NCBI RefSeq assembly: GCF_000220395.1
Contig: NW_004085996.1
Span: 1-32,920, forward strand
From: Ichthyophthirius multifiliis
Lineage: Eukaryota > Ciliophora > Oligohymenophorea > Hymenostomatida
DNA length: 32,920 bases
Direction of reading: 5' to 3'
In this document: one piece after another, positions 23,745-32,920 of the stretch
Layout: every line of letters starts with the position of its first letter
How positions within the stretch are numbered: position 1 is the first letter of the stretch
The notes under the pieces: model-generated
What the model was told of the DNA's origin: nothing
Seen by the model: only the letters and a program-made list of their open reading frames with translations
The model's database searches: none
Program-made: the position numbers and the translations under genes

Positions 23745-24940
23745 AATATATATATATTTATATTTATAATAATATATATATAATTTTATATAAATTCATT
23801 TTTTTATATATAATTAATTACATTTAATATCTATTTGTTCCAATAAACCAAACTAAAACTTCTTCATTTTTAAATGTTTAGTTATTTATAGTATTATATT
23901 ATACTGTAGTGAATGAATTAGTATGCTTTTCTTAATTTTCTTCAAACTCATTTTCTTAATTCCTATTATTAAAAATTCCAAATTAAAAAATATCTTGAGC
24001 ATCTGATATTTGGTAAAATGATTCTCCGAATATACTTTTTAAATCTATTTTTTGTGGTCCTACAAGAGAAAAAACTGCTAAAGGCCAATACAATTTTTCT
24101 TAATTTTATAAAATAAAATCTTTGAATTAATATTTAGAATTATCATGTGGTTTAATGTATTATTTAAATGTTTATAAATCCAAATGAATAAATGCAAAAT
24201 TTTTTAATATCAAAATATCTTATTTGAGGTTTTCAACAATTTATGAAAGCTTTGATTTAGTCGCATTTTAAACTTTAAACATTCTTTTTTTTTGTTTGGT
24301 TATTTCAACTATGTAAGCATTTTATATTGTTAATAAGTTTTATGATTCTGCAAGAATTTTTACATAGGAATCAATTAAATAACGAGGTTCAATATTATTT
24401 AAGTCTCGCAAATAAAATTCGTTAAGGAAAAATTAATCTAAAAAATCATCATGGACAATTGATATTTGTTAAAATATTTATATATCAATATCAGAATTTT
24501 ACTTTAATTTTTTTAAAATAGGCTATTCAAGGTCTAAAAAATAAATATATAATTAATTTTATATAAAGAAGGAAAAAAAAAAAATTATATATATAATTAA
24601 AATATTTAAAAAAAATTAATATATGGTTTATATATATAAATATATATATGTAATAAAATAATATATATATATATATTATATATATATATATATACATATT
24701 ATTTTTTAATTTTTACTTGTTATATTTTACTTTTAATCTTTTTATTATTTTGTTTCTTTTTATACTATTGTTTCTTTTTGAGTTGTATTTCTTCTTGTTA
24801 CTCTTTTATTATTTTCGCATAGTTCTGCATATTCTTTTACTGATATATCTATATTAATATTTTTTTTTTATATATTTAATTAATTTCCTTTTAATTTTTT
24901 TTTTACTTAAAATATAATCTTAACTATTTGTGTTATTCAT
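17234..24940 (-). CDS. Trithorax/MLL-like SET-domain histone methyltransferase with PHD fingers and bromodomain
   Basis: Fourteen exons: 24907-24940, 24717-24848, 23822-24533, 22954-23683, 22605-22831, 20480-22522, 19658-20435, 19540-19614, 19373-19444, 18890-19290, 18606-18827, 17706-18553, 17448-17637, 17234-17407. Lengths close exactly at 2,212 aa if one A is added in an A5 run opposite 21087-21091. Order by rough residue: PHD fingers at about 500-690 (CAQCNY, CTICYG, CPVCRQFW), bromodomain about 720-810 (IPNYLESIKNPIDL, ENALEFN), further PHD fingers about 990-1235 (CILCGSF, CKVCQKG, WRCNNCFNC, CELCKFVYHKNC), extended PHD about 1612-1715 (CQLCQLSGH, WVHTNCVLWS, CKHCEKSGATVFC), SET about 2068-2190 (YGLFAKK, RFLNHSCQPNC, ELTYDYCF) and post-SET (CNCGDPKCTGKLN). 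This is the MLL/Trithorax domain order, so H3K4 methylation in the nucleus is the expected activity. No convincing FYRN/FYRC pair was found where MLL proteins carry one. Confidence 0.9.
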
Positions 24941-26426
24941 TAAAGTTAAAATTTTATATGTTTTAAGTCTTTATGGTTATGCTTTTATATTTTTATTTAA
25001 ATAATAATTTAACTTTTTTTAGTTTTTGTATGATATTATTTTAAAATTTTATAAAGATATAAATTATTTTTTTTTTATTTATTTTTTTAATATTTTTATC
25101 ATTCTAATATTATAAAAATATATATAATATATATAAATTAAAATAAAAATTAAATTGGAAAAAAAATAAGAATATAAATTTTCATTTATTAAAATTAGAA
25201 TTTAATGTTAAAATTAAGGATTTTTATCTCTTTTAATTTAGTTTTTATATAAAATTATATTATTATATTTTTAAAAAATTATTATTTTAATAAATTATTC
25301 CCTCTAAATATTTTGAAATTAAACTAAAATTAGATATTATATAAAATTTAACTAAATATATTGCTAATCGAACAAATTAGAATTATATATAATTAGATAT
25401 ATATATTAATACATTAAGTTTTTTTTTATTAACATTATATATTTGATTTGTATTTGTATAAATTTTTTTTTTACTTTTTTATTATAGTTTTAAAGTTATA
25501 ATTACTTAATCGTTTTTATGTAAAGTATATCTGAAAAATATAATTATCTTATTTTAGATTTTTGTAAATTTACAAATTAAAAATATTTAAAAAATAAAAC
25601 AAATAAATAAAATATTTATTCTTTAGAAAAGAAAATATTTTTTATAAGTTAATAAGTAAAACAAGTATATAAGGATTAAAATTATCTAAAATTATAAGAA
25701 TTTAAATTTATTATTTAAATTAAATAGTTATAATGATTTTAAAATATTGTTTTTTTATTAATATTAAAGACAAAAAAATATAAAGGTATTTTATTTAAAA
25801 AAATAAAAAAAATATTCTGTAAATAAAAAAGTAAAGTTGTAAAACTTTTATATATTGTATTTTGAATATCAGTTTAATATTATGTTTTAAAAAGATTATT
25901 ATATTATCAATTATTTATTTATTCCTATAACTTAGTTAGTTATTTTTAAAAATGAAAAAATACATCATCATTACTTAAAATATTATAAAGTCTATTTAAA
26001 TTTACTTAAAATAATAAAAAAATGATTATATGTTAAAAATTAAAAAAAGAATATACAAAATTTACAATATAGGATATATTAAATTTTAACATAGTAAATT
26101 AAATAACTTGAATTGAAGTAGTTATTAATATATAAAAAATAATTAATTTTCTACAAAAATCTTGAAAAGTTAAAATATTTTTAATTATTAAAAAATTTAA
26201 AATAAATATTTGATTAAAATAATAATTTTTTGTTTAAATTTGTTAAATATATACAATATATGTCTGAATAAATACTTTTTTCAATGAATAGACTAACTAT
26301 AGAATTTATTTTTTAATAAAAATATATTTTATTTATTCATATATAAAAAAAAAATTATTTATGTATATATTATGAATAAATATGAATAAAAAAATTTTTA
26401 TCATGAAAAATAAATAGCCTATACAA
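24941..26426. other. Intergenic, 1.5 kb, no gene seen
   Basis: Upstream of the methyltransferase start and downstream of the dehydrogenase stop. It consists of A/T runs and short frames without composition, start or splice support. I see nothing in it that I would call. Confidence 0.45.
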
Positions 26427-27407
26427 TCAATTTTTTTATTTTTTATGAACTTCGAACCCATTCATTTATTCTAAAACCTTAATAATAGCTTAAGTCCCTA
26501 AATATGCACCTCCTTAAGCTACTAAAGCTTAATAAAACTATCTTACAAGTCCAAGCCCTGGTAAACATAAATTCGCTTTTTCAGCTTCTTATAAAGCGAT
26601 ATTCATATCTTTTATAAAATGCTCAACATAAAATCCCGGCTATATTTTGAATTATATCAAATAAAATTTTAAAAAATAATAATTTATATTATATATATAT
26701 ATATTAAATACATCAAAATCTCTATTAATCATTCTAGTACCTAAAACACTCCAAGCAGTAGAAGAAGCAGCTCCTGTTTTGATAATTCCAATAACTTATT
26801 CTACATCCAATCCTACTTTATGTGCATATAAAAGTCCTTCAACTGTTCCTAACATATTACTCGCTAACAAAATTTAATTTGTGAGTTTTGCATGTTATCC
26901 AGCCCCACTATTTCCCATAAGTTAAATATTTGTACCATATTTTTATAAGACTGGTAAAATTTAATTAAATGCATTTTCCTATCCTCCTACAAAAATAGCC
27001 AATCTGGCTTCTCTTGCGCCTATGTCTCCTCCACTTACAGGAGCATCAATACTCTTAACATCATATTTTAATCCTTCTTGAGCTATTTTTATGGCTAATT
27101 AAGGGGAAGATGTAGTATGGTCAATCAATATCGATCCTTTTTTCATATGTAAGAGTATACTAGATGGACCTAAAACTGTTTCTTCGACGTCTTTTGGGTA
27201 ACCTAGCATAAGGAAAACTAGATCAGAATTTTTTGCGACTTCTATTGGATTTAAAAATTAGGCACCTTTATTTATTAAGTCTTCGGCTTTGGATTTAGTA
27301 CGGTTGTATATGTTAAGTTTATAACCGGAATTCATTAAATGACTACACATTGATTTTCCCATTACTCCGGTTCCTATCCAACCTATTGTTTTTATGTTTT
27401 ATTACAT
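26427..27407 (-). CDS. 3-hydroxyisobutyrate dehydrogenase / glyoxylate reductase family (beta-hydroxyacid dehydrogenase)
   Basis: Exon 1 is 26712-27407 and exon 2 is 26427-26639, around a 72-nt intron; together they encode 302 aa, the usual family length. The N-terminal Rossmann motif is [12 protein letters not shown], with [10 protein letters not shown] as the second strand region that binds NAD(P). The substrate-binding signature [11 protein letters not shown] and the catalytic-lysine segment GNSGAGQHAKLTNQ are both present. The C-terminal helical domain is complete ([21 protein letters not shown]). The reaction is NAD(P)-dependent oxidation of a beta-hydroxyacid or reduction of a small semialdehyde. 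The exact substrate (3-hydroxyisobutyrate, glyoxylate or succinic semialdehyde) cannot be told from sequence alone. I see no clear mitochondrial presequence. G+C is visibly higher than in neighbouring genes. Confidence 0.93.
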
Positions 27408-28381
27408 TTCCTTTTTTTTATTTATTTTTATTATTAAATTAGATATCTTTTTAATTTAGATAACAAAATATTTATTTTTTAATTTTTTAATGAATTATTT
27501 ATTTTTAAAATATTTTTTTATAAATTTTTAATATTATTCCATAGAATTTTTATTTAACATATCTTAATATTTATGTTTTTATTTTATTTCTTTATTATTT
27601 GTTTATATATACTTTTTTAAATTAATTATTTTCTATTAGAATATTTTTATTTAAATTATAAAACTCATAGTTAAAATTTATTAATATTCTAATTAATATA
27701 AATTACATACTTGAAAAACTTATTTGATAATTTAAAAATAACATTATTTAATTTTTTATAATATAAAATAAATAAAAAAAAAATTATTTATAAATAATAT
27801 AATATTTTTATTATAATTTAAAATATATATTTAAAATTAAAAAATAATATTTAACTTAATAAAATATTTCTTTTCCTCAATCATTTATAATTTCATTAAA
27901 TAATTAATTTAGTAATAATTAATAAATTTTAAATATGTAAATTAAATATAAATATAATATTATTAATATTTTTTTTTAAATATAAAAAATTTTGAAATTT
28001 TAATAATTTTTATATATAAATATAATTTATTAAAACAATATTTTTTATAAGTAAAAATTTATTTGCTTAAAAACAAAATCGAAAGTTCTATTTAAATAAA
28101 TTTATTATTATATATTTAAAAGAGCTGTAAAGTTAATTACAATGTCTTTTATTAAAAGTTTGTTTCAAAAGAAATATTTTTTATTAAAAAAAGAAATTAT
28201 TATAAATTAAATTAAAATATAATATAATATAAATTTAAAATAGATATTTGCAATTTTATATATTTAAAAGAATTAACTCAAATAATTTAATAATATTTTT
28301 CTGTTTTATTAATGCATTTTTCAATTATGTTTATATCCTGATTTTACAAAAAATAAAAAATTAGTATATTATCTTATAATA
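27408..28381. other. Intergenic, about 1 kb, no gene seen
   Basis: Almost pure A/T with long homopolymers. No frame with convincing amino-acid composition and no structured element was found. Confidence 0.45.
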
Positions 28382-28684
28382 TCATTTATAATATATTTTT
28401 ACACAAACTCTATTTTTTTAATTTGAGCATGAAATATAATCTTATAAAATAGGTTTACATCTTATTTTCATAATTTATTATTTTACATAAACTTGTTCTT
28501 TACTTATATATGGATAAATCTTTTTTATGATATTTTCTTCTTCTATTTAAAATTTATTTAAATTTTTAATTTTATTTTATATGTTTTAATCTTATTATAA
28601 TTTATCATCATTCATGAATACTTTGTAATATTGTTAAAGTTTTTAATAAAATTTATGAGAATTAGGCACACAATTATCACACAT
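28382..28684 (-). CDS. Small protein, 100 aa, unknown function
   Basis: Intronless frame from ATG 28684-28682 to TGA 28384-28382, with several in-frame TAA/TAG read as Gln. It begins MCDNCVPNSHKFYQKL and carries more Cys near its end (IRCKPILQDYISCSNQ, RVCVK). Composition is balanced and charged, unlike surrounding spacer. The Cys pairs could bind metal but do not match a finger I know. An upstream exon cannot be excluded. Confidence 0.5.
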
Positions 28685-28915
28685 AAAAAAGTTTTATTTT
28701 TTTTATTTTTTTATTTTATAAAATTTTATAATATAAATATAATTTAATTAGATTTGTTTTATCTAAGAAAAATAATAATAAAATTAAGATTTAGTTTCTT
28801 TTGAAAAAAGAAAAAAAAATTAAAAAATATCAATATTAAATAAAATACTAAAAAATATTATATTAAAAACAAAAAATATTTAAACTATACTCTAAAAATG
28901 CACGAAATAAAAAAA

Positions 28916-29794
28916 TCAAAGCTAAAGACTTATTGAACATCTCATTTCGATAATGTTGATTATTAGATTTTATAAGAAAACGAATTTATTTCCAAAAATA
29001 GATTTAATAAGGGGCAATACAACTTTTTATTTAAAGATATTCGTATAAAAAGGATTTCTAAGCATATAATTAATTAATAGCTCTCTGTTTCTTTTTCTAA
29101 ACTCTTCCTTTTAAGAATGTTACTTAAAAAATATTTTCCTTTACAAAATAATTCTTATGAAATCTATTAAAAGAGAAATAAAATAAGGTTTATAGGAATT
29201 GATTCCGAAAATTCTTTAAAAAATACAATAGACTAAAGGCCTGAATAGAAAAAGTATTTCTCCTAAAAATACTTTTTTACTTTATTTCCCTTAATCTAAA
29301 TTTTTTAAAATGTCTGGAATAGGAAATTTGCTTATTAAAGTAATTTTTTTATGAGATCTTCTCAAATTATCTAAATTTTCATGGTTAAATACTTATTTTT
29401 AATGCTCTTATTATTTGATTATATCCAAAGAATTTTTTAATTCATTTTTAAGATCTTCAATATTTTAATCTTTTAATTCAAAAGAGCTATTTTGAGTAAA
29501 ATTTTTCTAAAAAATACTTGATTGTTTATTTAATTATTCCTCGTATTATAAGTAAGGATTATCTTCTGAAATGTATATTTACTTATTTGAAAATTGATTA
29601 TATTTTTTTAATTTATAATAAAATTTAATTGCTTCGAAAAAAAATAAGACTTCTAATGTTCTTTGGTTAGGATTATTTATTTTTTATTTTGATTTTAAAT
29701 AATTTATAATTCCTTCTGTAAAAAATTCTAATTTTGTTAAATTTGATATTATATTATTTGCTTTGTTAAAAAAATCAATTTTTTCGTCTTACAT
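28916..29794 (-). CDS. PEX16: Peroxisomal membrane biogenesis protein PEX16
   Basis: Single exon of 293 codons, from ATG 29794-29792 to TGA 28918-28916. PEX16 family features are clear in the C-terminal half. FLGEILFLFRPLVYCIFQ corresponds to the LGE-x-L-x-x-x-RPL block, and YKPYFISLLIDFIRI to the hydrophobic membrane region. The terminal block EFRKRNRELLINYMLRNPFY is followed by the hydrophobic KVVLPLIKSIFGN. The N-terminal half is a charged, more variable region (MQDEKIDFFNKANNI...). PEX16 is an integral membrane protein that helps bring peroxisomal membrane proteins to the ER or new peroxisomes, with PEX3 and PEX19. At 292 aa it is slightly shorter than the human protein. No frame breaks and no introns are needed. 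Confidence 0.88.
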
Positions 29795-29968
29795 TAATTT
29801 CGTTTTTTTCTTTCTTTTTATATTTAATTAATTTTAATTTTTATAGAAAAAAAGATTTTTTTAAAAAAATAAAAAAATTTGTAAATCGAAAATATATAAT
29901 TTTTTTTTTTATAAAAAATATAGAACATCATAAATATACATATATTTAATAAATAAGTATATTTTTAT

Positions 29969-31860
29969 TCAAAAAACCTTAAAATCTTCAAAATCAAGTT
30001 AATTTTTTTTATTTTCAATATTTCTACTTGACATATTATTAATAATAAACAAATGTTTTAAAGCATTTTAAATTTTCATTCTTTTTTCAGGTTATTTTTA
30101 TAATAAACCTTCAATAAAACTTACAGCTTCGAAAGAAACAATTCCTGGAAATTCTACGTTTTCCTTAAAAATAAAAAAAATTGAAAAAAAAAAAAATATA
30201 TAAAAATAAAAAACATTAAGTATTTTATTAAAAGTTTCTTCTTCACCTTTTTCGAAAAAAGGCACAAATCCAAAAAGCAATTCAAAAGTAAGAATTCCAA
30301 TGCTCCAAATATCAACTGAAAAATCATAATCTTTTCCTTGAATCATCTCAGGACTTACATAATCAAGAGTCCCACATAAATTATTTTATTTACAATTAAG
30401 AAATGTTGCATATCCAAAATCACATATTTTTACTACTTCCTTTTTTTTAATTTAACAATTTCTAAAAAAAATTATAATTAATATAAATATATATTTAACG
30501 TTATTTATAATTATATTTTCAGGCTTTATATCTCGATGTATTATATTTTTTTAATGCATAAAATTTAAGGTTTCAAGTATTTATTTAATAATATTAGCTA
30601 CTTAAATCTCCTTATATTTTTTATTTTATTATTACTTTTAATCTGTAAAAAGATTTTTTCCTTCTGTAAATTCTTATATTAAATAAAGAAAATTGTTTTC
30701 AATAAAAAATCCATATAATTGTATTATATTTGGATGTGTTAAATACATTTATGTTTTTATTTCATTTCCTATTTCTTTTTCTGTACCATATTTTTTTATT
30801 GTTTCGATTTTTATTTTTTTTAAGCAAACTAAAAAGTTTGTGTATTTTTCACTTTTTTTTTAAAAAAAAAATGTAATTTATAAAGAATATATTTATAAAA
30901 ATTTTACACAGCAAAATAAACTTCCGAAAATTTACCTTCTCCCAATTTTTAGACTATAGCAAAATTTTATAAATAGTTTTAATTATTATTTTTGTTATAA
31001 TTATTTATATTATTACATTCTTATGATTTAATACTTTCATTAAGTTTGTTACTATTAAATATATTAATTAAATTTAAATTTTATTTATTATTTTATTAAG
31101 GACTATTATTTGTAATTTTATTCTCTTTTTTAATATGATTATTTTAAATAAATTTACTAATTAAATGAGTTGGTTACTAATTTTTAGAATCATTACTATC
31201 ATTATAGGAATAATCTCTTTTAATGGTTTTTTTATTTTTATTGTTTTCTTATAAGTATTTATCACTCCTTTAAAGAACAGAATTTACCCTTTACATTAAT
31301 TACTATGTTGAAAATATTTTTTTTTAAAAATTAGAATCATAGTTTTATAAGAAATTTTATTCTTGTTTTAAAATAAATGTATTTTATTTACAAAAAGAAG
31401 TATTATTTTATTTTTTTAATTTATAAAAAATATGTTCTTCTTAAAAATTGTTTTATATTGGAAAATTTTCACTTTGTGTTTAGAAATATGGCTTTTTATA
31501 ATCTGAAATATCAAATGAATGTTTTTTAATTTATTTTATTTAAAAATAGCATTAATTCAATATTTTATGCAAAGAGCAAAAAAGAGAATTTATTACATTT
31601 ATTTATTCTAATGTTTATTCTATATTTTTTATTTCTAATTCTTTATATTTTAAGTTATTTATTAAATCTAATACTTATTCATACATTTTTTAAAATTTTA
31701 TTTGTATTTTTTAAGTATTTGGGATATATTTTATTTGTATGTTATTTTCTGTTTCTATTATTTAAATGTTTTAGAGAATTGCATTCGATTTCTCGAGGTT
31801 TATATTCTTTTATTTTGAGTTGTATTGGTGTTTTTTAATTAATGGGTTGTGAATTGACAT
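29969..31860 (-). CDS. Aurora-like serine/threonine protein kinase with long N-terminal extension
   Basis: Four exons (30908-31860, 30500-30851, 30215-30439, 29969-30163) join in frame to 574 aa with introns of 56, 60 and 51 nt. Residues 1-295 are an Asn/Lys/Gln-rich, partly coiled-coil tail (YEQVLDLINNLKYKELEIKN). The kinase domain follows: glycine loop LGEGKFSEVYF, Lys in LVCLKKIKI, alphaC Glu in GNEIKTQMYL, catalytic loop HRDIKPENIIIN, DFG in KICDFGYATF, CGTLDYVSPEMIQG, then DIWSIGILTFELLFGFVPFF and VEFPGIVSFEAV. LCGTLDY-x-x-PEM and the FP..VS..A tail are typical of Aurora kinases. Unlike Aurora A, the position just before LCGT, normally the autophosphorylated Thr, is Asn (KQNNLCGT). A role in mitosis or basal bodies is inferred from the family only. 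Confidence 0.9.
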
Positions 31861-32589
31861 TTTTTATTTTTTAATGTTAAGGCTTTTTTATTTTATATTT
31901 TTATAAAGATTAATCTAATTCAATTTTATCTTTTTTTTCTGAAATGAAAATTTGAATTAATGTATTATTTATTATTTTTTATATGACAAATTATAAATAT
32001 AAAAGTTATTATAAAAAATTAAAATTATGTGTTTTTTTTAAAAACAAAAATTTTTAATTAATAATATATATATTTATATTATTATAATAAATAAAAAAAA
32101 ATACATATTTGTATAAAATACACTATATAATTTTAAAACGAAGTTAAATTTAATTAAATATATATTCAATAAATTACACGTTTAAAAATGCACACTATAT
32201 TATATATATTAAATAATTTAATATATTTTACTCTTTATATAAATAAATATTATATATAATTTTATTAATATAAATAATAATTATAAAATATTTTTTAATA
32301 TATTTACTATTAAATCGGATATAAATATAATTTCAAAATAAAAAAAATATTTATCTGTATTGATAATATAAAATTTATATAAATTCAATATAATATTAAA
32401 TAAATAAGTTTAAATAACTTTTTTTAAAAAATAATTTGATTAAACTAATTATTAAAAATTTAAAATTTTTATAAAATATATAAACATATAATAATTAAAA
32501 TATATCAACAATTAAAAAAAATATCTTTATTAAAGATATAAATAAAATAAAAAATTCAAAACGTAAATTTTAACGAATTGAATCCATAG
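31861..32589. other. Divergent spacer, 729 bp
   Basis: A/T-rich spacer upstream of the kinase (minus) and the aldolase (plus). The missing N-terminal exon of the aldolase may lie in its right part. Nothing else could be supported. Confidence 0.45.
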
Positions 32590-32920
32590 CATATCGACTT
32601 CAGAAGTGATACAGTGACATACCCTACACTAAAAATGAGAGAATCCATGTACACCGCAAAAGTAGGTGATGATGTGTATAACGATGATCCAGCAGTATAA
32701 GAACTTTAAGACTATGCAGCAAAGCTTATTGGTAAAGAAAGTGCATTATTTGTTCCTTCTGGTTGTTTAGGTAATACATGTTGTCTAATGGGTTAATCTT
32801 CTCGAGAGAAGAACTTATTTTATCTTCTGAATGCCATATAGTATTACATGAAAGAAGTACTGCAGCCTAAATATGTTTATTATAATTAAGATAAATTGAT
32901 ACAAAAATACAAACGGGTTA
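32590..32920 (+). CDS. L-threonine aldolase (low-specificity type), 5' portion, cut by right edge
   Basis: The frame reads [20 protein letters not shown] then [20 protein letters not shown] and [17 protein letters not shown]. This is the N-terminal signature of PLP-dependent L-threonine aldolases, which cleave threonine or allo-threonine to glycine and acetaldehyde. Family members continue with an R-x-E-x-(I/V)-(I/L) block, and that block is present here ([20 protein letters not shown]) but one frame away. One base therefore seems missing around 32795-32808. There is no ATG in frame just upstream. AG at 32588-32589 is a likely splice acceptor, so an upstream exon is expected. The gene runs past the window end, so the active-site lysine is not visible. 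G+C is far higher than elsewhere in the window. Confidence 0.85.

Noticed and set aside
28898-29300. Plus-strand frame starting MHEIKKSKLKTY with an in-frame TGA at 28934, which looked like a possible selenocysteine or recoded stop.
   Set aside because: It is the antisense of the intact PEX16 gene on the minus strand, which explains the unusually good frame.
31611-31838. Plus-strand Phe/Leu-rich frame.
   Set aside because: Antisense shadow of the first exon of the Aurora-like kinase, whose frame is open and matches the splice phase.

Overview
This window looks like macronuclear DNA from an oligohymenophorean ciliate, probably a hymenostome close to Ichthyophthirius. That placement is inferred from base composition and gene structure only. 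Bases are overwhelmingly A/T. Every convincing gene uses TAA and TAG as glutamine codons and only TGA as stop (genetic code 6). Genes are dense and cut by short GT...AG introns, mostly 40-120 nt, often packed with TA repeats. With the standard code almost nothing would be annotated here.

Layout, left to right. (1) 1-3454, minus: a long coiled-coil protein running off the left edge, built from tandem exons of about 147-150 nt. (2) 3972-5476, plus: an unrecognised basic protein of about 406 aa; a doubtful spliced gene follows at 5640-6211, then a second unrecognised Lys/Gln/Asn-rich ORF at 6266-7702. (3) 8234-8663 and 8771-10814, minus: a small helical protein and a coiled-coil protein of about 625 aa. 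(4) 11360-13322, plus: a 437-aa SHIPPO / sperm-tail PG-rich repeat protein with about 12 repeats in nine exons. (5) 13428-16331, plus: a membrane hybrid histidine kinase with HisKA, ATPase and receiver domains. (6) 17234-24940, minus: a 7.7-kb, 14-exon Trithorax/MLL-like histone methyltransferase carrying PHD fingers, a bromodomain, an extended PHD, SET and post-SET. (7) 26427-27407, minus: a 3-hydroxyisobutyrate dehydrogenase-family enzyme. (8) 28382-28684, minus: a 100-aa unknown. (9) 28916-29794, minus: peroxin PEX16. (10) 29969-31860, minus: an Aurora-like protein kinase with a long N-terminal extension. (11) 32590-right edge, plus: the start of an L-threonine aldolase.

The genes are not an operon or pathway; this is ordinary ciliate chromosome arm with cytoskeletal, signalling, chromatin, peroxisome and amino-acid genes side by side. 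Genes sit divergently (3454/3972, 10814/11360), convergently (16331/17234) or in same-strand runs.

Two things stand out. The left gene is a striking array of near-identical-length, phase-2, one-repeat-per-exon units (seven heptads each). Separately, at about ten places a reading frame is restored by one extra A in a coding-strand A run, always in the same direction. This probably reflects homopolymer under-calling, with slippage as the alternative. No tRNA, rRNA, CRISPR array, mobile element or viral fossil was recognised. All translations and coordinates were worked out by hand, so exon edges may be off by a base or two.
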